From RYN-230 sp036509255 (GTDB lineage Bacteria; Actinomycetota; Actinomycetes; Streptosporangiales; Streptosporangiaceae): 64,000 nt of DNA. The stretch spans positions 1-64,000 of the forward strand of contig DATCFY010000190.1 of NCBI GenBank assembly GCA_036509255.1. The letters run 5' to 3'. Under the pieces are notes generated by a model. The model did no database searches and was not told the origin of the DNA. It saw only the letters and a list, made by a program, of their open reading frames with translations. The translations under genes and the position numbers were made by a program. Every line of letters begins with the position of its first letter. Within the stretch, counting starts at the first letter, position 1. Shown here piece by piece: positions 7,901-15,967 of the stretch.

Positions 7901-9592
7901 GTGCAGCCCAGTCCGGACTTTGACACCGTGCTGGTGGTCGACTTCGGGGCCCAGTATGCGCAGCTCATCGCGCGCCGGGTCCGCGAATGCCAGGTGTACT
8001 CCGAGATCGTGCCAGCCACCATGCCCGCGGCGGAGATCCTGGCCCGCAAGCCTGCGGCCATCATCCTGTCCGGCGGCCCCGCGTCGGTGTACTCCGACGG
8101 CGCGCCGCCGCTGCCGCCCGGCCCGCCTGAGCTGCTCGGCGCGGGTGTCCCGGTGCTCGGTATCTGCTACGGCTTCCAGCTCATGGTGACCGCCCTGGGC
8201 GGCACCGTCAGCCACACCGGCTCCGGCGAGTACGGCGCCACCCGGCTGATCCTGGCCCCCGGCAGCGCCGCGGAGACCCGCCGGGTGGTCGACGCGGAGA
8301 CCGCGCAGCCGGGCGGCTTGCTCCCGGACGAGCCCTGGACGGCCGAGCCGCTGCCGCACGAGCCGCTGCTCGGCGGGGCCCTGCTGGACGGCTTGCCGGA
8401 AACCCAGCATGTCTGGATGTCGCACGGGGACACCGCCACTGCCGCCCCACCCGGGTTCACCGTGACCGCGGGCACCGCGGTCAGCCAGGTCGCGGCCATG
8501 GAGGACCCCGCCCGTGGCCTGTACGGCGTGCAGTTCCACCCCGAGGTGATGCACACCGAGCACGGCCAGGCTGTGCTGCGCCGTTTCCTCGAGCTGGCCG
8601 GCTGCCGCCCCAACTGGACCATGGGCAGCATCATCGACGAGCAGGTCGAGCAGGTGCGGGCCCAGGTCGGCGACCGGGGCGCGGTCTGCGGCCTGTCCGG
8701 CGGGGTGGACTCGGCGGTCGCTGCGGCCATCGTCCAGAAGGCCGTCGGCACCCAGCTGACCTGCGTATTCGTGGATCACGGGCTGCTGCGCCGGGGCGAG
8801 GCCGAGCAGGTGGAGAAGGACTTCGTGGCCGCCACCGGGGTGGATCTCAAGGTCGTGGACGCGGCCGGGACGTTCCTGGACGCGCTGGCCGGGGTGACCG
8901 ACCCGGAGGAGAAGCGCAAGATCATCGGCCGGGAGTTCATCCGGGCCTTCGAGCGCGCCGCCCGGGAGGTCAGCGCGGCCGCGGGCAGCCAGGGGACGGC
9001 CGTGGAATTCCTGGTCCAGGGCACCCTGTACCCCGACGTGGTCGAGTCGGGCGGCGGCACCGGCGCGGCCAACATCAAGTCCCACCACAACGTCGGCGGC
9101 CTGCCCAGCGACCTGAAGTTCGGGCTGGTCGAGCCCTTGCGGACGCTGTTCAAGGACGAGGTGCGCCGGGTTGGCGAGGCGCTCGGCCTGCCCGCGGACA
9201 TCGTCTGGCGGCAGCCGTTCCCCGGGCCGGGGCTGGCCATCCGGATCGTCGGCGAGGTGACCGCGGAGCGGCTCCGCATCGTGTCCGCCGCGGACGCCAT
9301 CGTCCGCGAGGAGCTGTCAGCCGCGGGCCTGGACCGGGAGATCTGGCAGTGCCCGGTAGTGCTGCTCGCCGACGTCCGCTCGGTTGGCGTGCAGGGCGAC
9401 GGCCGCACCTACGGCTACCCCATCGTGCTCCGGCCGGTGACCAGCGAGGACGCCATGACCGCCGACTGGGCGCGGCTGCCCGGCGAGCTGCTGGCCACGA
9501 TCTCGACCCGGATCACCAACGAGGTCCCCGAGGTCAACCGGGTGGTGCTGGACATCACCAGCAAGCCCCCGGGCACTATCGAATGGGAATAG
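7901..9592 (+). CDS. guaA: GMP synthase (glutamine-hydrolysing)
   Basis: Converts XMP, ATP and glutamine to GMP. The N-terminal class I glutamine amidotransferase domain has the nucleophile Cys in GICYGFQLM and the His/Glu of the triad in FHPEVMHTE. The ATP-pyrophosphatase domain has the P-loop GLSGGVDSAVAAA. The dimerisation domain ends with the conserved KPPGTIEWE. I prefer the GTG at 7901 to an ATG at 7787. The latter falls inside the 7748-7793 hairpin and adds an arginine-rich stretch, whereas 7901 has GGAAGG upstream and gives 563 residues. The glutaminase part carries a somewhat long loop with acidic residues around 125-155. Confidence 0.95.
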   Translation: MQPSPDFDTVLVVDFGAQYAQLIARRVRECQVYSEIVPATMPAAEILARKPAAIILSGGPASVYSDGAPPLPPGPPELLGAGVPVLGICYGFQLMVTALGGTVSHTGSGEYGATRLILAPGSAAETRRVVDAETAQPGGLLPDEPWTAEPLPHEPLLGGALLDGLPETQHVWMSHGDTATAAPPGFTVTAGTAVSQVAAMEDPARGLYGVQFHPEVMHTEHGQAVLRRFLELAGCRPNWTMGSIIDEQVEQVRAQVGDRGAVCGLSGGVDSAVAAAIVQKAVGTQLTCVFVDHGLLRRGEAEQVEKDFVAATGVDLKVVDAAGTFLDALAGVTDPEEKRKIIGREFIRAFERAAREVSAAAGSQGTAVEFLVQGTLYPDVVESGGGTGAANIKSHHNVGGLPSDLKFGLVEPLRTLFKDEVRRVGEALGLPADIVWRQPFPGPGLAIRIVGEVTAERLRIVSAADAIVREELSAAGLDREIWQCPVVLLADVRSVGVQGDGRTYGYPIVLRPVTSEDAMTADWARLPGELLATISTRITNEVPEVNRVVLDITSKPPGTIEWE

Positions 9593-9607
9593 ATCGAATG
9601 GGAATAG
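9578..9607 (+). repeat. 15-bp tandem duplication across the guaA stop codon
   Basis: ATCGAATGGGAATAG (the codons IEWE plus stop) is repeated exactly and immediately after itself. The reading frame therefore ends at the first copy and the second is untranslated. Confidence 0.9.
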
Positions 9608-9617
9608 AGGGCTACGG

Positions 9618-9635
9618 CCGGTCCTACGGGACCGG
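9618..9635. terminator. Bidirectional terminator candidate between guaA and kynU
   Basis: Hairpin CCGGTCC-TACG-GGACCGG lies in the 31-bp gap between convergent guaA and kynU, overlapping the kynU stop codon. It lacks a U-tract, which is common in actinomycetes. Confidence 0.45.
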
Positions 9636-10877
9636 GGGGATGTCCTCGTAGGCCTTGGTCTCCAGGATCGTCCTGAGAACGTCCAGCGCGTCCCAGACGT
9701 CGGTGAACCGGGTTGTGATCGGGGCCGGCCCGAGCCGGAGCCGGTCGGGGGCCCGGAAGTCGCCGATCACCCCGGCGCGGATGAGGGCCTGGCTGATCCG
9801 CCCGGCCTCCGGGTGGCGCAGGGACACGTGTGAGCCCCGCAGTCCCGGGTCCCGGGGCGAGGCCAGCACGCAGCCGTACGGGGCCAGCCAGGCGTCGGCC
9901 AGCTCGATCAGGTAGCTGGTCAGCTCGACCCCCTTGGCGCGGAGAGCCTGGATGCCGGCCTCGGCGAGCAGCCGGGTACCCTGCTGCACGGCGGCGGTGC
10001 CGGGGACGTTCGGGGTGCCGGTGGTGAACCGGGTGATCCCGGCCGCGGGCTCGTAGCGTGGACCCATCGTGAACTGGTCCTGCTGGCCGAACCAGCCCTG
10101 GATGGGCTGGGTCAGCTGATCCTGCAGGTCGTGGCGGACGTACAGGAAGGCGGGAGCGCCCGGTCCGGCGTTCAGGTACTTGTAGGTGCAGCCCACGGCG
10201 AGGTCGGCCGCGGAGCCGTCCAGGTCCACCGGGACCGAGCCCGCCGAGTGGCACAGGTCCCAGAGCACCAGCGCCCCGGCCTCGTGCGCGAGGCGGGTGA
10301 TCGCCGCCATGTCGGCCAGCGCCCCGCTCCGGTAGGCCACGTGCGACAGGCAGACCAGGGCGGTATCCGGCCCGATCGCGTCGCGGACGTCGTCCGGCCT
10401 GACCCCCTGCTCCGGGTCGGTACGGATGAGGCGGAGCTGGCCGCCGGACCGGGCGGCGATGCCCTCGAGCACGTAGCGGTCGGTGGGGAAGTTGTCGTCG
10501 TCGGTGACCAGGACCGGCCGTCCCGGCCGGGCGTCCAGGGCGGCCCAGGCCAGCTTGTAGAGGTTCACCGTGGTGGAGTCACAGACCACGACCTGGCCCG
10601 GTGCCGCGCCTAGCAGGTGCTCCCCGAGCAGGTCACCGGCCTGCCGGGGCAGGTCCATCCAGTGCGCCCAGGACCGGATCAGCCCGCTGCCCCAGTCCTG
10701 GCTGATCACCTCGGCCAGGCGCTGCGCCGTCGCGGCGGGCAGCATGCCCAGCGAGTTGCCGTCCAGGTAGACCAGGCCGGCCTCGAGCGGCACGAACCGG
10801 TCCCGGAAGCCGGCCAGCGGGTCGGACGCGTCCAGATCCGCGGCCCGGGAACGGATCGTTAGGGAGGCCTCGGTCAT
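9624..10877 (-). CDS. kynU: Kynureninase
   Basis: PLP enzyme that cleaves L-kynurenine to anthranilate and L-alanine (tryptophan catabolism). The protein has 417 residues. It shows YLDGNSLGMLP near the N-terminus, the phosphate and cofactor segment VVCDSTTVNLYKL, DLCHSAGSVPVDL holding the PLP-contacting Asp/His, and the Schiff-base lysine in GCTYKYLNAGPG. The ATG at 10877 is preferred because the conserved sequence begins there (MTEASLTIRSRAADLD) and GGAAG sits 6 nt upstream. Longer in-frame extensions overlap coxG. It is 25 bp downstream of coxG and probably the last gene of the cox operon, an unusual pairing. No kynA or kynB is present nearby. Confidence 0.9.
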   Translation of the reverse strand: MTEASLTIRSRAADLDASDPLAGFRDRFVPLEAGLVYLDGNSLGMLPAATAQRLAEVISQDWGSGLIRSWAHWMDLPRQAGDLLGEHLLGAAPGQVVVCDSTTVNLYKLAWAALDARPGRPVLVTDDDNFPTDRYVLEGIAARSGGQLRLIRTDPEQGVRPDDVRDAIGPDTALVCLSHVAYRSGALADMAAITRLAHEAGALVLWDLCHSAGSVPVDLDGSAADLAVGCTYKYLNAGPGAPAFLYVRHDLQDQLTQPIQGWFGQQDQFTMGPRYEPAAGITRFTTGTPNVPGTAAVQQGTRLLAEAGIQALRAKGVELTSYLIELADAWLAPYGCVLASPRDPGLRGSHVSLRHPEAGRISQALIRAGVIGDFRAPDRLRLGPAPITTRFTDVWDALDVLRTILETKAYEDIPPVP

Positions 10878-10902
10878 CGTGGCTTCCGGAGGCGGTGCGG
10901 GG

Positions 10903-12039
10903 TCAGGCGCGGGAGCCGCGGCGGCGGCGGCGCACGATGCCCAGCAGCACCCCGGCCAGGACCAGCACCCCCAGCACCGGCCCGAACCGCTTGAGCAGCG
11001 GCAGCCCAGCCACGCTGAGCAGGTCCAGGGCGTCCTCGTCCTGGGGCCGGGCGCCGCGGGGCGGCAGCAGGCCGTTCGCGGCCGGCCCGCCCGCATCCCA
11101 GGCCCCCGCCCTCGGGCCCGGGCTGACGGCCGTAGAGCGCGGCCCGCCGGTGCCCGTGGTGCTGGTCCCCGTGGTGCTGGACTCTGAGCCGCTGGCGGCC
11201 GCGGTGCCCGTGGCCGCGTCCGCGGTCAGGCCGGGGGTGGTGAGGGTCAGCCCGTGCTCGGCGAGCTTGGCCTTGATCTCCTTGATGGACTGGGGTCCGA
11301 GGCCGTCGATGGCGAGCAGTTCCTTCTCGGTGCGGGCGGCGAGGCCGCCGACCGTGTGCACGCCCTCGCGCCGCAGGCTGTTGAAGGAGCGGACCGGCAG
11401 GTTCATCTCCTCGATCGGCAGCTGCCCCGCGTCGGCGAGCCTGTTGGCCTCGGTGGCGGTCGCCGCCGCGGCCGGGATGCCCGCGGCTGAGGTGTCGGCG
11501 GTCTCGGCGGCTGCGGTGTCGGCGGCTGCGGTGTCGGCGGCGGGCGGGCCCGCCGGGGTGGCCGCGGCGGCGCCGGCCGCAGGGGCCGCCGCACCGTCCC
11601 CGGACAGTTCGGCCGCCAGGTTCGTGGCGAACTTCCCGATGATCCGGCCGCCTACCTCAGCCATCACACCCCGCCCGAACTGGGCGGGACGGCCGGTGAC
11701 GGTCATGGTGGTGCGCACCAGGACCCGGGTCTGGCCTGACTCGTCCTGCAGCGAGGAGCGGATCGTGGCGGAGGCGGTGCCGCTGCCCCGGGTCTCCTTG
11801 CCCGACGCCTCCAGCACGACCGTCTTGGTCGCCTCGTCCCGCTCGGTGAAGCGGGCCGTGCCCGCGTAGGTCATCTGGACCGGGCCAACCTTGACCTTGA
11901 TCTTTCCCGAGATGACCTCACCATCGAACGAGTCGACGCTGGCGCCGGGCATGCAGGGCGCCACCTGCTCCACATCCAGCAGGGCCTGCCAGGCCTGCTC
12001 CGGGGGAACCGGGATGATGAACGAGTGCTCCAGATCCAT
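10903..12039 (-). CDS. coxG: CoxG-like SRPBCC protein fused to an RNAP-alpha-CTD-like domain and a membrane anchor
   Basis: Residues 1-145 form an SRPBCC domain of the CoxG type (MDLEHSFIIPVPPEQAW, CMPGASVDS). Known CoxG proteins bind the membrane and help CO dehydrogenase pass electrons to quinone. After an Ala/Thr-rich linker (about 146-203), residues 206-266 closely resemble the C-terminal domain of RNA polymerase alpha. QLPIEEMNLPVRSFNSL is followed by a helix-hairpin-helix GLGPQSIKEIK. The positions equivalent to E. coli alpha Arg265, Asn268, Gly296 and Ser299 are kept (R217, N220, G248, S251); Cys269 is Ser and Lys298 is Gln. A second low-complexity linker leads to one hydrophobic helix (about 353-369) and an RRRRRGSR tail. 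It starts 4 bp after coxM. Whether the CTD-like module binds DNA or is used as a protein scaffold is unknown. Confidence 0.82.
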   Translation of the reverse strand: MDLEHSFIIPVPPEQAWQALLDVEQVAPCMPGASVDSFDGEVISGKIKVKVGPVQMTYAGTARFTERDEATKTVVLEASGKETRGSGTASATIRSSLQDESGQTRVLVRTTMTVTGRPAQFGRGVMAEVGGRIIGKFATNLAAELSGDGAAAPAAGAAAATPAGPPAADTAAADTAAAETADTSAAGIPAAAATATEANRLADAGQLPIEEMNLPVRSFNSLRREGVHTVGGLAARTEKELLAIDGLGPQSIKEIKAKLAEHGLTLTTPGLTADAATGTAAASGSESSTTGTSTTGTGGPRSTAVSPGPRAGAWDAGGPAANGLLPPRGARPQDEDALDLLSVAGLPLLKRFGPVLGVLVLAGVLLGIVRRRRRGSRA

Positions 12040-12043
12040 GTGC

Positions 12044-12901
12044 CTAAGCTCCAGCCGCGACCGCCAACGCCCTAGCGGTCAGCACCTGCGCCAGGTGGCG
12101 CCGGTAGTCGGGCGCGCCGTGCAAGTCTGCAGGCGGCTGCGATTCTTCGTCGGCGTGCGCTGCGGCCGCCCGCAGGGCGCTACGGTCGGCCACGGCCCCG
12201 GCGACCGCCTCTTCCGCCGCCCGGGCCCGCACCGGAACAGGGCCCATGTTCGTGAGCCCGATCCGGGCCTCCGCCACATGCCCGTTCGAACGCCGGGCAA
12301 TAACGGCTACCCCTACGGTCGCCCACGACTGGGCCGTCCGGTGGAACTTCTCATAACGATAGCCCCATGCCGGGCCGAGTTTGGGCACCCGGACCCCCGT
12401 GAGTATCTCGCCGGGCGCCAGCGCCGTCGTCAGGTAGTCCACGAAGAAGTCCCCGGCCCCGATCTCGCGGTCCGCGCCCGGACCCCGCACGATCATCGTC
12501 GCGCCGAGGGCCAGCGCCACCGCGGGCAGGTCCCCAGCCGGGTCGGCGTGGGCGAGTGACCCGCCCAGCGTGCCCCGGTGCCGGACCGCGGGGTCGGCCA
12601 CCGTGCCGGTGGCCTCCGACAGCAGCCCGCAGTGCTCGCGGACCAGCGGGTCACGGATGACCTCGGCGTGCGTGGTCAGCGCGCCGATCCACAGCGTCTC
12701 CCCCTCGTCCCGGACGCCCCGCAGGCCGTCGACCCGGCCGAGGTCGACCAGCAGGTCGGGGTAGGCGAGCCGGAGCCGGAGCAGTGGCATCAGGCTCTGG
12801 CCGCCCGCGATGACCTTGGCGTCCTCGCCGCCGTCGCCCAGCGCCTGGATCGCCTCGTCCAGCGATGAGGGGCGGGTGTACTCGAATGAGCCCGGGATCA
12901 T
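12044..12901 (-). CDS. coxM: Molybdenum hydroxylase FAD subunit (CoxM-type)
   Basis: Medium, FAD-binding subunit of a xanthine-oxidase-family enzyme. It passes electrons from the iron-sulfur subunit to an acceptor. The protein has 285 residues with the two FAD motifs of the family: IAGGQSLMPLL (residues 31-41) and GTLGGSLAHADPAGD (about 106-120). A C-terminal CO_deh_flav_C-type domain follows. Its ATG overlaps the coxL stop (ATGA), and coxG follows after 4 bp, so it is co-transcribed in the order coxS-coxL-coxM-coxG. Confidence 0.93.
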   Translation of the reverse strand: MIPGSFEYTRPSSLDEAIQALGDGGEDAKVIAGGQSLMPLLRLRLAYPDLLVDLGRVDGLRGVRDEGETLWIGALTTHAEVIRDPLVREHCGLLSEATGTVADPAVRHRGTLGGSLAHADPAGDLPAVALALGATMIVRGPGADREIGAGDFFVDYLTTALAPGEILTGVRVPKLGPAWGYRYEKFHRTAQSWATVGVAVIARRSNGHVAEARIGLTNMGPVPVRARAAEEAVAGAVADRSALRAAAAHADEESQPPADLHGAPDYRRHLAQVLTARALAVAAGA

Positions 12902-15360
12902 TCCGCACCTCCGAGTGCGTCCGCGGCGTCTTCGCCGCTCGCGTGCCCGATGCCCCCGTGGGCCTCGGTGGCCGAGTCCCCGGTGACCTGGGTGCCCGGT
13001 CCGCTGTCCTGGGCTGCTTTAAGGGCCCGCCAGATCCGTTCCGGCGTGCACGGCATCACGACGTCGCGGATGCCGTACGGCCGGAGGGCGTCGATGATCG
13101 CGTTGACCACGGCCGGGGTGGACGCGATGGTGCCCGCCTCCCCGACCCCCTTGACGCCGAGCGGGTTCGTCGTCGCCGGCGTCTCGGTCCGGCCGGTGGT
13201 GAAGTGCGGCAGGTCCGAGGCGCTCGGCAGCAGGTAATCGGCCATCGTGGTGGTGGTCAGGTTGCCCTCGTCGTCGTAGATGGCCTCCTCGAACAGCGCC
13301 TGGGCGATGCCCTGGGCCAGCCCGCCGTGCACCTGGCCGTCCACGATGAGCGGGTTCACCACCTTGCCGACGTCGTCCACGGCCACGTAGCTGCGGATCT
13401 TAGCCTCACCCGTCTCGGTGTCGATCTCGATCGCGCACAGGTGCGTCCCGTGCGGGTAGGAGAAGTTGTCCGGGTCGAAGGTCGCGTCGGAGTCGATATT
13501 CGGCTCCACGCCGTCGGGCAGGTCGTGGGCGGCGAACGTGGCCAGCGCGATCTCCTGGATGGTCTTGGCCACGCCGTCACTGCCGCGGACGGTGAACTTG
13601 CCCGCCGAGAACTCGATTTCCTCGGGTGGTGCCTCGAGCATCGCCGAGGCGATCACTTTGGCCTTGGCGATGACCTTCTCGCACGCGCCGTGCACGGCCA
13701 CCCCGCCCACGGTCAGCGACCGGGAGCCGTAGGTGTCCATGCCCTTGGGCGAGACCTGGGTGTCGCCGTGCAGCACCCGGATGTCCTCGAACGGCACACC
13801 GAGCTTGTCCGCGACGATCTGGCTCCACGCGGTCTCGTGGCCCTGGCCGTGCGCGCTGGCCCCGGTGACCACTTCGACCTTGCCCGTCGGCAGCATCCGG
13901 ATCGAGGCGTGCTCCCAGCCGCCTGCCCCGTAGGCCAGCGAGCCGAGCACCCGGGAGGGGGCCAGCCCGCACATCTCGGTATAGGTGGAGATACCGATGC
14001 CGAGCTGCACCGGATCGTGGCTGTCCCGCCGCTGCTCCTGCTCGACGCGCAGCTCGTCGTAGCCGAACATCTCCTTGGCCTTGGCCGTGGCCGCCTCGTA
14101 GTTGCCGCTGTCGTAAGTCAGGCCGGCGATCGTGGTGTACGGAAATTCCTCGTGCTTGATCCAGTTCCGCTCGCGCAGTTCCAGCGGCTCGATGCCCAGC
14201 TCGAAGGCCAGGTCGTCCATGATGCGCTCGATGCCGAAGGTGGCCTCCGGGCGCCCGGCGCCGCGGTAGGCGTCGGTCGGCATCTTGGTCGTGAAGATAC
14301 CCGTGCAGCGGAATGAGAGCGCGTCCATCTTGTAGATGCTGTTGAACATGAACGCGCCCAGCAGGGGCACGCCCGGGGTGACCAGCATCAGGTAGGCACC
14401 CATGTCGGCCAGCAGATCCACGGACAGCCCGCGCAGCCGGCCGTCCCGGTCCGCGGCGATCCTGATCCGCTGCCACTGGTCCCGGCCGTGGTGCACGGTC
14501 AGGTTGCCCTCGCTGCGTGACTCGGTCCACTTGACCGGCCGGCCCAGCCTGCGGGCGATCAGCAGGGCCAGTACTTCCTCGGCGCAGACCTGGAGCTTGG
14601 AGCCGAAACCGCCGCCCACGTCGGGCGCGATCACCCGGATGTTCTGCTCCGGGATGCCGGTGACCAGGGCCAGCATGACCCGCAGCACGTGCGGGATCTG
14701 GGTGGATGACCAGAGGGTGAACTCGCCGCCCACGCAGCTGGCCACCACCGCGCGGGGTTCCATGGCGCTGGGGATCAGCCGCTGCTGGCGGTAGTTCCGC
14801 TCGAGGACCACCGGGGCGCCGGAGAACGCGGCGTCGATGTCGCCGTTGCCGAACACCCACTCGAAGCTCTTGTTCCCGGCCTCGTGCACTTTGGGCGAGG
14901 ACTCGTCCAGCGCGGTCCGGATGTCCAGCACCGGCGGCAGCGGATCGTAATCCACGTCGACGGCCTCGAGCGCGTCCGCGGCCGCGTACCGATCGCGGGC
15001 CACCACGCAGGCCACGGCCTCGCCGACGTAGCGGACCTCGTCGGTGGCCATCGGCGGGTGGGCGGGCATGACGATGTCGGGAGTGACCGGCCAGGCACAG
15101 GGCAGGCTGCCCTGCTCGTCCGCGAAGTCGGCGCCGGAGAAGGCGGCGATGACACCCGGGGACTGGAGCGCCCGGCTCACGTCCACCCGGGTGATCTTGG
15201 CGTGCGCGAAGGGGCTGCGCACGTACGCGATGTGCAGCATCCCGGGCAGGATGAGGTTGTCGGTCCAGTTAGTCTGCCCGGTGACCAGGCGGGCGTCTTC
15301 CTTGCGGGGCCGGGCCCGGCCGAGCTCGGTAACCGGCTGGGCCTGCGTCTCGGCGGTCAT
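12898..15360 (-). CDS. coxL: Molybdenum hydroxylase large subunit, form II CoxL type
   Basis: Catalytic Mo-pterin (molybdopterin cytosine dinucleotide) subunit, 820 residues. It has the aldehyde-oxidase/xanthine-dehydrogenase a/b-hammerhead domain near the N-terminus and the Mo-binding domain after it. The signature near residue 362 is AYRGAGR, diagnostic of form II CoxL, not AYRCSFR of form I true CO dehydrogenase. GVGEAGTIASTPAV near the C-terminus includes the catalytic Glu. The start is the ATG overlapping the coxS stop (ATGA); a longer in-frame ORF to 15582 runs into coxS and is rejected. A Gly/Ala/Asp-rich tail of about 35 residues is unusual. The substrate is uncertain: form II enzymes are often not CO oxidisers, and linkage with kynU suggests an aromatic or N-heterocycle. 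Confidence 0.92.
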   Translation of the reverse strand: MTAETQAQPVTELGRARPRKEDARLVTGQTNWTDNLILPGMLHIAYVRSPFAHAKITRVDVSRALQSPGVIAAFSGADFADEQGSLPCAWPVTPDIVMPAHPPMATDEVRYVGEAVACVVARDRYAAADALEAVDVDYDPLPPVLDIRTALDESSPKVHEAGNKSFEWVFGNGDIDAAFSGAPVVLERNYRQQRLIPSAMEPRAVVASCVGGEFTLWSSTQIPHVLRVMLALVTGIPEQNIRVIAPDVGGGFGSKLQVCAEEVLALLIARRLGRPVKWTESRSEGNLTVHHGRDQWQRIRIAADRDGRLRGLSVDLLADMGAYLMLVTPGVPLLGAFMFNSIYKMDALSFRCTGIFTTKMPTDAYRGAGRPEATFGIERIMDDLAFELGIEPLELRERNWIKHEEFPYTTIAGLTYDSGNYEAATAKAKEMFGYDELRVEQEQRRDSHDPVQLGIGISTYTEMCGLAPSRVLGSLAYGAGGWEHASIRMLPTGKVEVVTGASAHGQGHETAWSQIVADKLGVPFEDIRVLHGDTQVSPKGMDTYGSRSLTVGGVAVHGACEKVIAKAKVIASAMLEAPPEEIEFSAGKFTVRGSDGVAKTIQEIALATFAAHDLPDGVEPNIDSDATFDPDNFSYPHGTHLCAIEIDTETGEAKIRSYVAVDDVGKVVNPLIVDGQVHGGLAQGIAQALFEEAIYDDEGNLTTTTMADYLLPSASDLPHFTTGRTETPATTNPLGVKGVGEAGTIASTPAVVNAIIDALRPYGIRDVVMPCTPERIWRALKAAQDSGPGTQVTGDSATEAHGGIGHASGEDAADALGGAE

Positions 15361-15827
15361 GCCGACGTCACCTCCGTCCCGGCCGCGCGCCGTACCGCGC
15401 GGACGATGTTCTCGTAGCCGGTGCACCGGCAGAGGTTGCCCTCGAGGCCCTCGCGGATCTCCTGGTCGCTCGGGTCGGGGTTCTCCCGCAGCAGATCGGC
15501 CGCAGCCATGATCATTCCGGGGGTGCAGTACCCGCACTGCAACGCGTGCTCGCTGTGGAACGCCTTCTGCAGCGGGTGCCACTCGCCGTTCGCGAGACCC
15601 TCGATGGTGGTGATCTCACTGCCATCCGCCTGGACTGCCAGGACAGAACAGCTCTTGACCGAGATCCCATCGAGGTGGACGGTGCATGCGCCGCAGTTAG
15701 AGGTGTCGCACCCGATGGGGGTGCCGGTCTTGCCGACGCGCTCCCGCAAGTAATGCACCAGCAGCAGGCGGGGTTCGACGTCGTCCTCATAAGTGACGCC
15801 ATCGACCTTGACGGTTATCCGTGTCAT
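15357..15827 (-). CDS. coxS: Molybdenum hydroxylase 2x[2Fe-2S] small subunit (CoxS-type)
   Basis: Iron-sulfur subunit relaying electrons from the Mo site to FAD. The protein has 156 residues. The N-terminal plant-type ferredoxin domain has GCDTSNCGACTVHLDG and a further Cys in SVKSC. The C-terminal helical [2Fe-2S] domain has CGYCTPGMIM and CRCTGYENI. I chose the ATG at 15827 because AGGAGGAG lies a few bases upstream and the conserved sequence (MTRITVKVDGV) begins there; the ATG at 15869 would add 14 non-conserved residues. First gene of the cox operon. Confidence 0.94.
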   Translation of the reverse strand: MTRITVKVDGVTYEDDVEPRLLLVHYLRERVGKTGTPIGCDTSNCGACTVHLDGISVKSCSVLAVQADGSEITTIEGLANGEWHPLQKAFHSEHALQCGYCTPGMIMAAADLLRENPDPSDQEIREGLEGNLCRCTGYENIVRAVRRAAGTEVTSA

Positions 15828-15916
15828 CCGAGCTCCTCCTGTGGAGACGGCTGTGGCTCCTGATGACAACCTAGGACGGCGGCCCCCCCGCGCACCAGCC
15901 CCCGCCCGGGCTCATC

Positions 15917-15930
15917 CTGATACACATCAG
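15917..15930. promoter_or_regulatory. Dyad CTGATACACATCAG upstream of the cox operon
   Basis: Five-base inverted arms (CTGAT / ATCAG) separated by four bases, about 90 bp before the coxS start in the gap to the PIG-L gene. TAGGTT on the minus strand (15873-15868) is a possible -10 for coxS. The dyad could be a regulator site; the regulator is unknown. Confidence 0.3.
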
Positions 15931-15967
15931 TAACGCGATGAAACCGTTAGGGAGCATTAAGTGCCGG

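Noticed and set aside
12898..15582. Longer CoxL start at 15582
   Set aside because: The added 74 residues overlap coxS and lack homology; the ATGA overlap at 15360 is the natural start.
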